Translations under genes and position numbers: made by a program
The notes under the pieces: generated by a model
What the model saw: only the letters and a program-made list of their open reading frames with translations
Told to the model about the DNA's origin: nothing
The model's database searches: none
DNA from: Pseudoxanthomonas sp. CF125
GTDB lineage: Bacteria; Pseudomonadota; Gammaproteobacteria; Xanthomonadales; Xanthomonadaceae
DNA length: 64,000 nucleotides
Direction of reading: 5' to 3'
Assembly: GCF_900104085.1 (NCBI RefSeq)
Contig: NZ_FNLD01000003.1
Span: 853,836-917,835, forward strand
Shown here: one piece after another, positions 38,420 through 48,272 of the stretch
How positions within the stretch are numbered: the first letter of the stretch is position 1
Layout of the letters: every line of letters begins with the position of its first letter

Positions 38420-39649
38420 TCAGCTTTCGGACCGCCGCGCCTTCTGGATGGCGAGCAGCCGCGCCTTCTTCAGCGCCAGTCCGACTTCGGGGCCGGTGAG
38501 CGGGGTTTCGGCCAAGTCGCGGGCGTTCACCGCCAGCGCGGCGGCATGCAGGCGCTGCAGTTCGCGTCCCTGCGGATAGTCGGCGTCTTCGCTGCCCAAG
38601 CGGCCGCGCTTGTCGGCTTCGCAGACCAGAGTGAGTTGAGCGATGCGTTCCGGTTTGCGGAACGCGTCGCAACGCGTTAGCAGCTCCAGCACCGTGGCGT
38701 CGCGCAGCTCATTCAGACGGTGCACGTTGAGATGTTCGCGGCAGGCCATGATCGCCAGCTCGCGATGCGCGGCCGGCACTTTGAGACGTTCGCACAATGC
38801 TTTCAGCGGGGCCACACCGGCGTGTTCGTGGCCGATATGTTTCGGCAACACCTCCGCCGGCGTCAGCGCCTTGCCCAGGTCGTGGGTCAGCGCGGCGAAG
38901 CCGATCGCGTCATCGCCAGGCGCAAGCCGCGCGGCCATGTCGCTGACCATTTCCTGGTGCAGGCCAGTATCCACTTCCGGATGGAACTCGGCACGCTGTG
39001 GCACGCCGTACAGCGCATCCACTTCCGGCAATACCTGGGCCAACGCGCCGCAATCGCGCAAGGTGCGAAGGAAGGCCGAGGGCGTGGCCGAACGCAGCGC
39101 ACGCGACAGCTCCTGCCAGACGCGCTCGGGCACCAGTTCGGCCAGCTCGCCGCCTGCGGCCATTTCCCGCATCAGCGCCATCGTCTCAGGTGCGACCGTG
39201 AAGCCCAAGGCCGCGAATCGCGCCATGAAACGCGCCGCGCGCAGTACGCGCAGCGGATCTTCAACGAAGGCCGGCCCCGCATGCCGCAATACGCGCGCTT
39301 GCACATCGCGCGCGCCGCCCAGCGGATCGAACTGGTTGCCTTGTTCGTCCTGCGCGATCGCGTTGATGGTGAAGTCGCGACGCGCCAGATCCTCTTCCAG
39401 CGTCACCGATGGATCGCTGTCCACCACGAAGCCGCGATAGCCACGCCCGCTCTTGCGTTCGGTGCGGGCCAGCGCGTATTCCTCGCCGGTGCGCGGGTGC
39501 AGGAATACGGGAAAATCGCGCCCGACCGGTTTGAAACCCTGCGCCAGCATTTCCTCTGGCGTAGCGCCGACCACGACGTGGTCGCGGTCGCCGGGCTCAA
39601 GGCCCAGCAACTTGTCGCGTATGGCGCCGCCGACTAGGTAGGTTTTCAT
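38420..39649 (-). CDS. cca: Multifunctional CCA tRNA nucleotidyltransferase with HD domain
   Basis: 409 residues. The N-terminal nucleotidyltransferase has [13 protein letters not shown] and the metal motif in [10 protein letters not shown], then [10 protein letters not shown] and [16 protein letters not shown]. The C-terminal half carries an HD phosphohydrolase domain (H in DTGLHQEMV, then LTHDLGKAL). This is the gammaproteobacterial two-domain form that builds and repairs the tRNA 3' CCA and has phosphatase activities. The upstream (39650-39890) gap holds a repeat element, and 183 bases separate its end from the glycosyltransferase start. Confidence 0.95.
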   Translation of the reverse strand: MKTYLVGGAIRDKLLGLEPGDRDHVVVGATPEEMLAQGFKPVGRDFPVFLHPRTGEEYALARTERKSGRGYRGFVVDSDPSVTLEEDLARRDFTINAIAQDEQGNQFDPLGGARDVQARVLRHAGPAFVEDPLRVLRAARFMARFAALGFTVAPETMALMREMAAGGELAELVPERVWQELSRALRSATPSAFLRTLRDCGALAQVLPEVDALYGVPQRAEFHPEVDTGLHQEMVSDMAARLAPGDDAIGFAALTHDLGKALTPAEVLPKHIGHEHAGVAPLKALCERLKVPAAHRELAIMACREHLNVHRLNELRDATVLELLTRCDAFRKPERIAQLTLVCEADKRGRLGSEDADYPQGRELQRLHAAALAVNARDLAETPLTGPEVGLALKKARLLAIQKARRSES

Positions 39650-39672
39650 ACTAAGAATGATGCCTTGTTTTT

Positions 39673-39879
39673 CCTTCTCCCATCGGGAGAAGGTGCCCGA
39701 AGGGCGGATGAGGAAATGGATTTTCAGCTATTGAAAAATTTCCCTGGCGAGTAATTTCCATTCCCTCACACCCCAAGGGTGCTTGCTTCACGGCGTCCGT
39801 CGCTGCGCGCCACCTCGTATCAAGTACAGGGCAGGCTCTTCTCAGCCCTGCACACCCTTCGGGCGCCGGTGGGAGAAGG
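39673..39879. repeat. Intergenic inverted repeat, CCTTCTCCC family
   Basis: The palindrome CCTTCTCCCATCGGGAGAAG at 39673 is followed by GTGCCCGAAGGGCGGATGAGG. The complement of the unit's outer part, CCCTTCGGGCGCCGGTGGGA, returns at 39855-39879. It is the same family as 1699-1862, with a longer centre. It lies between the slt and cca genes, both on the minus strand. Confidence 0.7.
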
Positions 39880-39890
39880 AAAAGCGGAAC

Positions 39891-41855
39891 TCAGCTCTTG
39901 GGCAACTGCGCCGTAGGGCAGCTGAAGGATTTCCGCTTCGCATCCACGCGGCCAAGCATGCGGTCGGTTACCGGCAGGGCCTTGCCGTTCAAGCGCCAGT
40001 CGTAGATCACGCTGAAGGCCAGCACGCGCGCCACGTACTCGCGGGTTTCCTTGTAGCTGATGGTCTCTATCCAGAAATCCGGGTCGTAGTTGGGACGTTG
40101 CGACTGCCAGCGCGCGGTGGGCGCCGGGCCGGCGTTGTAGGCGGCGATGGCCACGTACGGCGTGCCGTATTTGTTTTCCATCTGCCGTAGGTACGCGGTG
40201 CCCAGCATGATGTTGGTATCCGAATCGTAGAGGCTGTTGGCGCCGCCCCAGGGCAGGCCCAGGCTTCTGGCGGTGGCCGCGCCCGTGCTGGGCAGGACCT
40301 GCATCAGGCCCATGGCGTTGGCGCCGGAGCGCGCCTTGGGGTTGAAGACGCTTTCGGCGCGTATCTCGGCCGCGACCCAGGCCGGGTCGATGGCGTTCCT
40401 GGCTGCTTCGCGCTTGATGGTCTCGCCATGGTGCAGCGGGAAGCGCAATTCGTAGAGGCGTTGTTCCTCCGGATTCTTGCCCAGCGAAAACACCGCCCGG
40501 TCGAACCAGCCGTTGTCGCGCGCCACTTCCACCGCCAGGCGGCGCTGGGTATCGTCGAAGCGCGCCAACGCGCTGTTCCATTCGCTGGTGGCCCAGCCGG
40601 GGCGTTCCAGTTTCCATAACTCCATCGCACGGACGATTGCCGGATCCTTGGCGATCACGGCGCGGGCCTGCGCGCCGTCGTTGGGGATCCAGGCGCATAG
40701 CGCGTAACCCTGATCGATGCGGTCGGCGGCCAGGAAACCGTGGAAGGTGGCCGACTTGGCGGCTTCTCGGAACAGGCGCTGGGCTTCGGCGTTGTCGCCG
40801 TTTTTTTCCGCCAGCCGCGCTTCGAAATAGCGCCAGCGCGAATCCTCGCGCTGCGCTTTGGGCATCTTGCGTATCGCCGCCAGTGCGGCGCGCCAGTCGC
40901 CACGCGCCATGGCTTCGCGAACGCGCCATTCGTGCAGCTTTTCGTCGTAGGCCGCTTCGGGCACGGCATTGAGGCGGCGCGCGGAATCGGGTTCGTAGGA
41001 CGCTACCGTCCACAGCGCCGCTTCGTACAGCACCTTGCCGCGCTCGCTTTCGTTCATGCCCAGCGCCGCGGCGTACTGCGGCAACTGCACTTCCGCACTG
41101 GCTGGCGAAGATTTGGCCAAGCGCATCAGGCCGTACATGGCCATCTTGCGACTGCGTTCGGTCTTCGGCCAACCGAGCGCGCGCGCATGCACGCTGTCCA
41201 GGAACGCGGCGTAGTCGTTGGCCAGCGCTGCATCGGCTGCGGGCAATCCGCGCGCTGCGCTGCGCATGACGGCTGGTTGCTGCTCGGCGGCGGCCTTGTC
41301 GATGCGCTCCCAGCGCAGGACCGGCGGCAATCCGCCGTTGACGCCAAGCAGGGCGAACACGGGATCGCAGCTGTCCGGCAGCGACTTGCCGGTGCTGGTC
41401 CAGATTTTCTGCGCGTCCAACGTCCATTGCGCATCGGCCTTGCCCAGGGCTTGGCGCGCGTTGAGTTCGGCGCATTGCAGGCCGACATTGGAGGTCGGTT
41501 TCCACACCGCACGCAGCGTGGGCCAGTCCTGCCGCCGGGACAATGCGGGCAGCCAGACGCCGCGGAAAGCATCGGCCACGGCCTGGCCGTCGTAGCGTTT
41601 GAGGAAGGATTGCGCCTGTGCGGTGGACAAGGTGTCGATGTCGCGTTTGAGAGCGGCAAATTCCACCCAGCCGTACAGTGGATGCGCCGTGAGCCCCGGG
41701 GAATATTGCGAGGCATCGAAGCGGCCGCTTTCCGCTGCCTGCAAAGCTGCCTGAATTTGCGGGCGTTGCGCGTCCAGGTTTTGCGCTTGCGCGGCGCAGG
41801 CCGGCAATAGGCCGCAGGCGGCAGCGAGTACGATAGCGAAGCTAGCTTTTGTCAT
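39891..41855 (-). CDS. slt: Soluble lytic murein transglycosylase (Slt70 type)
   Basis: 654 residues with a signal peptide (MTKASFAIVLAAACGLLPAC, cleavage after AQA). A long alpha-superhelical U domain is followed by the lysozyme-like catalytic domain with Glu501 in IRAESVFNPKARSGANAMG, then LMQVLPSTG and YVAIAAYNAGPAPTARW. It cleaves peptidoglycan between MurNAc and GlcNAc with formation of anhydro-MurNAc in the periplasm. The frame is open far upstream into the transporter gene, but the signal peptide fixes this start. It is divergent from the TSUP gene by 101 bases. Confidence 0.93.
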   Translation of the reverse strand: MTKASFAIVLAAACGLLPACAAQAQNLDAQRPQIQAALQAAESGRFDASQYSPGLTAHPLYGWVEFAALKRDIDTLSTAQAQSFLKRYDGQAVADAFRGVWLPALSRRQDWPTLRAVWKPTSNVGLQCAELNARQALGKADAQWTLDAQKIWTSTGKSLPDSCDPVFALLGVNGGLPPVLRWERIDKAAAEQQPAVMRSAARGLPAADAALANDYAAFLDSVHARALGWPKTERSRKMAMYGLMRLAKSSPASAEVQLPQYAAALGMNESERGKVLYEAALWTVASYEPDSARRLNAVPEAAYDEKLHEWRVREAMARGDWRAALAAIRKMPKAQREDSRWRYFEARLAEKNGDNAEAQRLFREAAKSATFHGFLAADRIDQGYALCAWIPNDGAQARAVIAKDPAIVRAMELWKLERPGWATSEWNSALARFDDTQRRLAVEVARDNGWFDRAVFSLGKNPEEQRLYELRFPLHHGETIKREAARNAIDPAWVAAEIRAESVFNPKARSGANAMGLMQVLPSTGAATARSLGLPWGGANSLYDSDTNIMLGTAYLRQMENKYGTPYVAIAAYNAGPAPTARWQSQRPNYDPDFWIETISYKETREYVARVLAFSVIYDWRLNGKALPVTDRMLGRVDAKRKSFSCPTAQLPKS

Positions 41856-41956
41856 GGCCGAAATACTAAAGGATGGCGGATGAATCGCATGATTCGCCGC
41901 ACGGGCGCGTGAATTGCGCATCACACTAGCCGCATCACATTTGGTTTGGAGAGAAC

Positions 41957-42754
41957 GTGTTCGAAGGAATCTGGATGTTCCCCTTGCTGGGTGCAGTCGC
42001 CGGCGTACTGGCGGGATTGCTTGGCGTCGGCGGCGGATTGGTGCTGGTCGGCGCATTGGCGTGGTTGTTGCCCTTCTACGGTGTTCCCAAAGAAGCGGCG
42101 ATGCATGCGGCCCTGGCCAGCTCGCTGGCCAGCATCGTGCTGACCGCTGCTTCGTCCGCATACGCCCATCACGGTCGCGGCAGCGTGCTGTGGCCCACGG
42201 TGAAATGGATGGTGCCGGGTTTGTTGCTGGGCGGATGGCTGGGTAGCGGCATCGCGGTGAAGCTGGACGATCAGGTGCTGCGTTGGGTGGTGGCGGGCTA
42301 TTGCCTGCTGGCTGCGGCGCAGTTGCTGTTCGGCAAAACCCGGGTCGGCGCCGAAGGCGTAATGGCGCGGCCGCCGACCGGCTTGCCCATGATCGCGGCG
42401 GGTACCGGCATCGGCGCGGTGTCGGCGGTGGTGGGTATCGGCGGCGGCAGCATGACCGTGCCTTTGCTGGTGTGGCGCGGAATCGCACCGGTACGCGCGG
42501 TCGGCACCTCCAGCGCCTGCGGAGTGGCGATAGGGCTGGCCAGCGCCGTCGGCTATGCGTTGCATGCCCCGGCGGGTGCGCTACCCGAATATTCGGTGGG
42601 CTATGTCTATCTGCCGGCCGCCATCGGGGTGGCGGTGGCCTCGGTGTTGTCGGCGCCGTATGGCATGCGTCTGGCGCACCGGATCAGTGGTTTGGCCCTG
42701 AAGCGGGTATTCGCCCTGTTCCTGATAACGGTTGCGGTCACCTTATTAGTGTGA
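41957..42754 (+). CDS. TSUP-family (TauE/SafE) membrane transporter
   Basis: 265 residues from a GTG preceded by GGAGAG. Eight hydrophobic segments in two similar halves. Each half has a glycine-rich loop (GLLGVGGGLVLVGAL at about 21-35 and VVGIGGGSMTVPLLV in the second half), the mark of the sulfite exporter TauE/SafE family, which moves sulfite, sulfoacetate or other small organic anions. The substrate cannot be told. It is followed by a TonB receptor gene 145 bases later with its own leader, so co-transcription is not certain. Confidence 0.88.
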   Translation: MFEGIWMFPLLGAVAGVLAGLLGVGGGLVLVGALAWLLPFYGVPKEAAMHAALASSLASIVLTAASSAYAHHGRGSVLWPTVKWMVPGLLLGGWLGSGIAVKLDDQVLRWVVAGYCLLAAAQLLFGKTRVGAEGVMARPPTGLPMIAAGTGIGAVSAVVGIGGGSMTVPLLVWRGIAPVRAVGTSSACGVAIGLASAVGYALHAPAGALPEYSVGYVYLPAAIGVAVASVLSAPYGMRLAHRISGLALKRVFALFLITVAVTLLV

Positions 42755-42839
42755 ACACGGACCGAAAGGCGAATTACATTCAGCCAACCCTCACACGATT
42801 CGCTTGCTGATTTTTACGATTTGTTTACAAACTGGCGCC

Positions 42840-42871
42840 AGACCGTCCTGGCACAGGGAACTGGACGGTCT
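42840..42871 (+). promoter_or_regulatory. Hairpin in the leader of the second TonB receptor gene
   Basis: AGACCGTCC (42840-42848) and GGACGGTCT (42863-42871) are perfect complements with a 14-base loop, 28 bases before the receptor ATG. There is no T run after it, so it is not a simple terminator. It may be a structured 5' leader or a protein-binding site. Confidence 0.45.
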
Positions 42872-42899
42872 TACCTCAATCACTCTGGAGAGAGAGACC

Positions 42900-45794
42900 A
42901 TGAAACCGCGCCGCCAATCCTTGGCTATCGCCATCCACCTCAGTTTGCTCCTGACTCTGCCGGGCATCGCCGCCGCGCAGGACACTACCGAACAACAAGC
43001 CAAGACGCTGGACACGGTCACCGTGACCGGCACCCGCATCAAACAGACCAATGCGGTCACCGCGCAGCCGGTGTTCGTGCTGGACCGCGAAAAGCTGGAC
43101 AAGACCGGCGTGCAGACCGTCGGCGACGTGCTGCAGCAACTGACCGCCAGCGGCAAGGCGCTCAACGCCAAGTTCAATTCCTCCGGCAACTTCGGCTATC
43201 CGGCCGACGGCGGCGGCATCGGTGCGGGTTCGGCGCAGGTCGATCTGCGCAACCTGGGCTCCAAGCGCGTGCTGGTGCTGGTGGACGGTATCCGCTGGGT
43301 CAATGAGTCCTCGGCCTCCGGCGTCAGCGGCAGCGCCGACGTCAACACCATTCCGCTGGCCATCGTCGAACGCATAGAAGTACTCGAAGACGGCGCGTCT
43401 TCCATCTACGGCTCCGACGCCATCGCCGGCGTGGTCAACATCATCACCCGCAAGACGTTCGACGGCGCCGAAGTCCACACCTATTTCGGACAGTACGATG
43501 ACGGCGGCGACACCACCGAAGCCAGCCTGACCCTGGGCGGCTCCGGCGATCGCTGGTCCGCGGTATTCGGCGCGAGCTACTACGAGCAGAAGAGCATCAG
43601 TTCCGGAAGCTGGGAGCAGTCCTCATACCCCACCCCCGGCACCGGGGTCCGTGGCGGCAGCTCCGGCATCCCACAAGGACGCTTCACCTTCTGCGATCCG
43701 TCGCGGCCGGTCGATGGCGTCGGCGGTTGCGATGCGGACGGCAACAATTGGTACGACATCACACTCAACAATGGCACTACCGTGCCGGTTTTCGATCCGA
43801 ACGACCCGAATGGCGGCACCTACCACGGCTTCAGCGGCGCAGACCGCTTCAACTTCGCGCCGTACAACCTGCTGCTGACGCCCAGCAAGCGCAAGTCGTT
43901 GTTCACCAGCGTCAATTACGACATCAACGAGAACACGCGCCTGCACGTGAAAGCGTTGTACAACAATCGTACTTCGACCAATCAGGCCGCGCCCGAGCCG
44001 ATCTTCGTGGGGCCGTTCGCGGGAACCGGCGGAATCGCCGATACGATCTCCATTTCCGCGGCTAACCCGTACAACCCGTTCGGCATCGACCTGGATGCAT
44101 CGAGCAACTTCGGTTTCATCACCAAGCGTCCGGTCGAAGTCGGTCCCCGCATCTTCGAGCAGGATGTCGACACGGTCTATTTCAACATCGGCCTGGACGG
44201 CCTGTTCAATATCGGCGACCGTGGTTTCAATTGGGACGCCAACTACGTGCATTCCGTCAACAAGGCCACGCAGACGTTCTACAACGGCTATAACGTCGCC
44301 AAGCTCAAGCTCGCGCTCGGCGATCCTGCCTTGTGCGCAGCGGTGGCGGGCTGCATACCGCTGGATCTGTTCGGCGGCCAAGGCCGTCCGATGACCCAGG
44401 AGATGATCGACTACATCCGTACCACCCAGATCGATTCCAGCAAGCAGACGCTGGACCTGGCTTCGGCCAACGTCACCGGCGATCTGTTCGCCATCGGCGA
44501 CCGCACCGCCGCCTTCGCCGCCGGCGTCGAGTACCGCAAGTACAGGGGCGAGTTCAACCCGGATCCGTTGCGCCAGTCCGGCGAGTCGCAGGACTCCTTC
44601 GCCGCGCCGGTCAAGGCGGACTACAACGTCAAGGAAATCTATACCGAGTTCAACTTCCCGGTGCTGGCTTCGCTGGACCTCACCGCCGCCGTCCGCTATT
44701 CGGATTATTCGACCTTCGGCACCGCCACCACCGGCAAAGCGGGTTTCCGCTGGCAGCCGGTCGAAGACCTGGTGATACGCGGTACTTATTCGCAGGGATT
44801 CCGCGCGCCGAACCTGGGCGAGTTGTACGGCCTCACGCAGTTCGGCGCGACCCTGGTCGATCCCTGCGGCTCGACCGGCAGCCCCGGACCGGCGGCGCCG
44901 GAATTCGCGGCGGGTTGCTTGGCGCAAGGCGCGCCGCCCACCTTCGAACAGGCCAACACCCAGATCACCACCTTCACCGGCGGCAATCCGAACCTGGAAC
45001 CGGAAGAATCGGACAGCTACACCATCGGCGTGGTCTACAGCCCGTCGTGGGGCGAGGACCAATCCTGGTCCGAACGCCTGGATATCGAGTTGAGCTACTA
45101 CAACCACGAGATCGAGGGCGCCATCCAGGCGCGCGACCTGCAGTCGTTGCTCGAAACCTGCTTGCGCGAAGGCGGCGTCGGTACGCTCAACTGCACGCCG
45201 TTCACCCGCAATCCGATCGGCGGCAACCTCAATCCGCCGAACAACTTCCTGGATAACCTGGGTTCGATCAAGACCGACGGTCTGGACGTGAAGTTCAACT
45301 GGACCGGTCCGGAATGGGGCTGGGGCAACTTGAACGCCTCGCTGCAGGCGACCTATGTGATGGGTTACGAAGCGATAGACATCGACGGCAACCGTTCGCA
45401 ACGCGAAGTCGGCATCGAAGTGGACGACAGCGCCATCCCGGAATGGCAGGTCAACGCGCAGTTGGGCTGGACCTCCGGCGACTGGAGCGTGAATTGGACC
45501 TCGCGCTTCATCGATGCGGTCAAGGAGCCTTGCAGCAACGTGCCGGTCGGCGAAGCGCCGGGCTGCCAGGGCGGCGTCGAATTCAACAAGCTGGGCTCGA
45601 CCACCTTCAACGATGTGCAGGCCAGTTGGAAGAACGCTTTCTCGCTGGAAGGCCTGAAGTTGTCCGTCGGCGCCAACAACGTGTTCGGCAAGGAACCGCC
45701 GGTGTGCCTGACCTGCTCCTTGAACGGCTACGACGCGGGCACCTACGATCTGCCGGGTGCGTTCTGGTACCTCAGCGCCGACTATCGTTTCTAA
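42900..45794 (+). CDS. TonB-dependent receptor
   Basis: 964 residues. A signal peptide ([20 protein letters not shown], cleavage after IAAA) is followed by a TonB box ([13 protein letters not shown]), a plug domain ([58 protein letters not shown]) and an outer-membrane barrel with [17 protein letters not shown], ending in WYLSADYRF. The substrate is unknown. The asparagine- and glycine-rich outer loops and the architecture resemble the oligosaccharide/peptide receptors abundant in Xanthomonadaceae. GGAGAGAGAG precedes the ATG; the longer open frame upstream lies before the signal peptide and was not used. Confidence 0.93.
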   Translation: MKPRRQSLAIAIHLSLLLTLPGIAAAQDTTEQQAKTLDTVTVTGTRIKQTNAVTAQPVFVLDREKLDKTGVQTVGDVLQQLTASGKALNAKFNSSGNFGYPADGGGIGAGSAQVDLRNLGSKRVLVLVDGIRWVNESSASGVSGSADVNTIPLAIVERIEVLEDGASSIYGSDAIAGVVNIITRKTFDGAEVHTYFGQYDDGGDTTEASLTLGGSGDRWSAVFGASYYEQKSISSGSWEQSSYPTPGTGVRGGSSGIPQGRFTFCDPSRPVDGVGGCDADGNNWYDITLNNGTTVPVFDPNDPNGGTYHGFSGADRFNFAPYNLLLTPSKRKSLFTSVNYDINENTRLHVKALYNNRTSTNQAAPEPIFVGPFAGTGGIADTISISAANPYNPFGIDLDASSNFGFITKRPVEVGPRIFEQDVDTVYFNIGLDGLFNIGDRGFNWDANYVHSVNKATQTFYNGYNVAKLKLALGDPALCAAVAGCIPLDLFGGQGRPMTQEMIDYIRTTQIDSSKQTLDLASANVTGDLFAIGDRTAAFAAGVEYRKYRGEFNPDPLRQSGESQDSFAAPVKADYNVKEIYTEFNFPVLASLDLTAAVRYSDYSTFGTATTGKAGFRWQPVEDLVIRGTYSQGFRAPNLGELYGLTQFGATLVDPCGSTGSPGPAAPEFAAGCLAQGAPPTFEQANTQITTFTGGNPNLEPEESDSYTIGVVYSPSWGEDQSWSERLDIELSYYNHEIEGAIQARDLQSLLETCLREGGVGTLNCTPFTRNPIGGNLNPPNNFLDNLGSIKTDGLDVKFNWTGPEWGWGNLNASLQATYVMGYEAIDIDGNRSQREVGIEVDDSAIPEWQVNAQLGWTSGDWSVNWTSRFIDAVKEPCSNVPVGEAPGCQGGVEFNKLGSTTFNDVQASWKNAFSLEGLKLSVGANNVFGKEPPVCLTCSLNGYDAGTYDLPGAFWYLSADYRF

Positions 45795-45813
45795 TCGGAC
45801 GTTGTTGAAAAAA

Positions 45814-45852
45814 CAAACGGGCGGCGATGCGAATCGCCGCCCGTTTTCTTTT
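45814..45852 (+). terminator. Strong rho-independent terminator
   Basis: The stem AACGGGCGGCGAT / ATCGCCGCCCGTT with a GCGA loop is followed by TTCTTTT, just after the TonB receptor stop. The left side is preceded by an A run, so it may also end the convergent minus-strand gene's transcript. Confidence 0.92.
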
Positions 45853-45880
45853 CAGGCTTTGCCGGCGGGCAGGTTGCGGC

Positions 45881-46648
45881 TCAACGCAGCGCCGCTTGCG
45901 GTACGTCGATGCTCATCGCCAACGCCAGATGATCGGAGAACGCGGCGGGAATGGCGCGCGCATCGGCGAATGCCAGGCGCTCGCTGACCAGGATGTGGTC
46001 GATGGCGCGTTGCGGACGCCAGCTGGGGAAAGTGGGCACGCAGAAGGCCGGCGGACGCAGGTGCGTGCGGGTGTACAGCAGATCCATTTCCGGCCGGTCC
46101 GGCACGCAGTTGAAATCGCCCATCAGCACCGCATGCGGGTGGTCGGCCAGCAGTTCGGCGATGAACGCCAGTTGCGAGCGGCGCGAGACCGCGCCCAGCG
46201 ACAGATGCGCCACTGCCACCACCAGGCCCTCATCGCCGTCGCCGAAGCGCGCCATCAGCACGCCGCGTCCGCCGATACGGCCGGGCAGGGCATGGTCGCT
46301 GACTTCCACCGGTTCCAGTTTGCTCAGCAGGCCGTTGGCGCTGGACGCCACCCGGCCGACGTTGCGGTTGGGTTGGTGGCTCCAGTAGTCGAAGCCGCCT
46401 TGTTCGGCCAGGTAGTGGGTCTGGTTGGTGAACCCGGAGCGCAGGCTGCCGGGGTCCGCTTCCTGCAGGCCGACGATGTCGTGCTCGCCGGCCATCTTCG
46501 CTATCGAATCCAGGCTCACGCGCTTGTTGCCGGTCGGCAGCGCGTGCGACCAGCTGCGGGTCACATAGTCGCTGTAGCGGCGGGTGCTGGAACCCGCCTG
46601 GATGTTGGCGCTGAGCAGCTTGAGCCGGCGCGTGTCCGCTGCGGTCAT
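45881..46648 (-). CDS. Endonuclease/exonuclease/phosphatase (EEP) family protein
   Basis: 255 residues without a signal peptide. EEP-fold motifs run in order: LKLLSANIQAG (Asn), IVGLQEADPGS (metal Glu), VAVAHLSLG (His), VLMGDFNCVPD (Asp and Asn) and the final FSDHLALAM (Asp-His). The family hydrolyses phosphodiesters in nucleic acids or lipids; which one cannot be judged. It is followed upstream by the dsbA-like gene (start of this gene 17 bases from that stop), so the minus-strand genes from 49100 to 45881 may form one unit. Confidence 0.88.
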   Translation of the reverse strand: MTAADTRRLKLLSANIQAGSSTRRYSDYVTRSWSHALPTGNKRVSLDSIAKMAGEHDIVGLQEADPGSLRSGFTNQTHYLAEQGGFDYWSHQPNRNVGRVASSANGLLSKLEPVEVSDHALPGRIGGRGVLMARFGDGDEGLVVAVAHLSLGAVSRRSQLAFIAELLADHPHAVLMGDFNCVPDRPEMDLLYTRTHLRPPAFCVPTFPSWRPQRAIDHILVSERLAFADARAIPAAFSDHLALAMSIDVPQAALR

Positions 46649-46665
46649 GGGGGCGACCGGTCGGA

Positions 46666-47463
46666 TTACTTCGCCGCACCCGATTGCGCGGCGCGTTCCC
46701 TGGCGATCAGATGATCGGCGATGCGCAGCATGTCTTCCCAGCTGCGGCCCTTGATCAGGTACTTGCCATTGACGATCAGGGTGGGCGTGCCTTCCACCTT
46801 GCTACGCATCATGAACTGGTTGGCCTTGTTGATCCGGCCGGCCACCGCGAAGCTTTTCATGGTGTTGAGGAACTGCTCGGCGCTCACGCCGTACTGGGTG
46901 TAGAACGCGGCTACCTTGGCTTCGTCGGGCTTGTCGCCTTCGGCCGGAATGCTGTGCTTCAGGTGGATCGCTTCGTACACGGCCTGGTGGCTCTTTTCTT
47001 CGATGCCCAGCGATTCGGCCGCAAAGAAGGCCTTGGCGTAGGGAACGAAGTCCGGACGGAACTGCGCCGGCACGTAGACCAGATTCACGTCGGCCGGCTG
47101 CTTGGCCTTCCAGCTACGCAGGGTGGGATCGAAGGCATAGCAGGCCGGGCAGATGTAGTTGAACATCTCGACCACTTCGATCTTGCCATCGACCGGCTGC
47201 CAGGGCTGGCCGCCTTCGATGTCCAGGTAGTCGGTCCCAGCCACCGGCTCAGCGCCTTGCGGGACCACCGCCGGATTGTTGTTGGGTGCGGCGGGTTCGG
47301 GCGCGGCGGTTTCGGCCGGCGCCGTGGCGCCGGTCGCAGCGGCGATCGTGGGCGCTGCATCGGCGGGCGCCGGGGCTGCGGCCTCTGCCGGGGTTTCGGT
47401 CTTGGAGCAAGCCGCCATCAGCGGCAGCAGCAGCGACAACATCAGGGCGTGATGGATTCTCAT
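46666..47463 (-). CDS. dsbA: DsbA-like thiol:disulfide interchange lipoprotein (CPAC)
   Basis: 265 residues. A lipoprotein signal ends at L-M-A-A-C (about 15-19), followed by an Ala/Pro-rich linker of some 50 residues, then a DsbA thioredoxin fold with C-P-A-C in EMFNYICPACYAFDP and the cis-proline loop GTPTLIVNGKYLI. It would oxidise cysteines of exported proteins in the periplasm. A second DsbA-like gene lies just upstream on the same strand with different active-site residues (C-I-H-C), so the pair may split the substrates. Confidence 0.9.
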   Translation of the reverse strand: MRIHHALMLSLLLPLMAACSKTETPAEAAAPAPADAAPTIAAATGATAPAETAAPEPAAPNNNPAVVPQGAEPVAGTDYLDIEGGQPWQPVDGKIEVVEMFNYICPACYAFDPTLRSWKAKQPADVNLVYVPAQFRPDFVPYAKAFFAAESLGIEEKSHQAVYEAIHLKHSIPAEGDKPDEAKVAAFYTQYGVSAEQFLNTMKSFAVAGRINKANQFMMRSKVEGTPTLIVNGKYLIKGRSWEDMLRIADHLIARERAAQSGAAK

Positions 47464-47551
47464 GCTTGGATCCTAGGAGGGGTGAGAAGGGGCGATCGTT
47501 TCTTGAGTGCCTGCATCTTTTACAGAAGCACTGTTTATCAGAGCACGGCGA

Positions 47552-48175
47552 TTATTTCCGGGCACGTTCCCGCGCTATCAGATAATCGGCGATGCGCAGG
47601 GTGTCCTCGAAGGAGCCACCGGTCACCCGGTATTTGCCGTTGACGATCAGCGTCGGGGTGAATTCGACGCCGGTGGCCAGGGCGAATTCCTTGGAGCGTT
47701 CCAGCAGTAGGTCCGTCGCCGGGTTTTCCATCGCGGCGACGAAGGCTTGCGGATCGACGCCGTAGCTGGCGTACCAGGTGGCGATCTCATTGGAGGAGGC
47801 ATTCTGGATCGGCAGGCTGCCTTGTTCGTGCAGCGCCTTGAACATCGCATCGTGGGTCTTGGCCAGCACCCGCAGCTTGGCGGCGGCGTAGTAGGCGCGG
47901 GCGTAGGGCGTCCAGAATCCGCCGAACGCGGCGGGCACCGGGGTGAAGCGCACCCAGGAAGGCTGCTTCTTGTGCCAGGCGCTGACCACGGGCTGGAAGT
48001 GCGCGCAATGGATGCAGGTGTAGCCGAAGACCTCGACCACTTCCACCTTGCCGTTGAGCGGCGCGTAGGGCTTGCCGTCCGCGATCTCCACGTAGTCCAC
48101 GCCGGCGACCGGGTCGGCGGCGAAGGCGGATAGCGGCAGCAACGCCAGCAGCAACAGGGCAAAGCGCAGTTTCAT
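47552..48175 (-). CDS. dsbA: DsbA-like thiol:disulfide interchange protein (CIHC)
   Basis: 207 residues from MKLRFALLLLALLPLSAFAA, a cleavable signal peptide, so a soluble periplasmic protein. Thioredoxin fold with the active site C-I-H-C in VFGYTCIHCAHFQP (the P-H dipeptide of E. coli DsbA is I-H here) and the cis-Pro loop TPTLIVNGKYRV. The C-termini of this and the next protein are alike (ADYLIARERA and ADHLIARERA), so they are probably paralogues from a tandem duplication. Cytochrome c4 lies upstream, a context also seen in other xanthomonads. Confidence 0.92.
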   Translation of the reverse strand: MKLRFALLLLALLPLSAFAADPVAGVDYVEIADGKPYAPLNGKVEVVEVFGYTCIHCAHFQPVVSAWHKKQPSWVRFTPVPAAFGGFWTPYARAYYAAAKLRVLAKTHDAMFKALHEQGSLPIQNASSNEIATWYASYGVDPQAFVAAMENPATDLLLERSKEFALATGVEFTPTLIVNGKYRVTGGSFEDTLRIADYLIARERARK

Positions 48176-48272
48176 CGGGCGGCCTCGTGGCACAAAAAGA
48201 AACGCCGGCCATGATCGGGCCGGCGCAATGAACAAGAGCTGTGATCCACGGACCGCGCCGGGCGCGAAAGGT

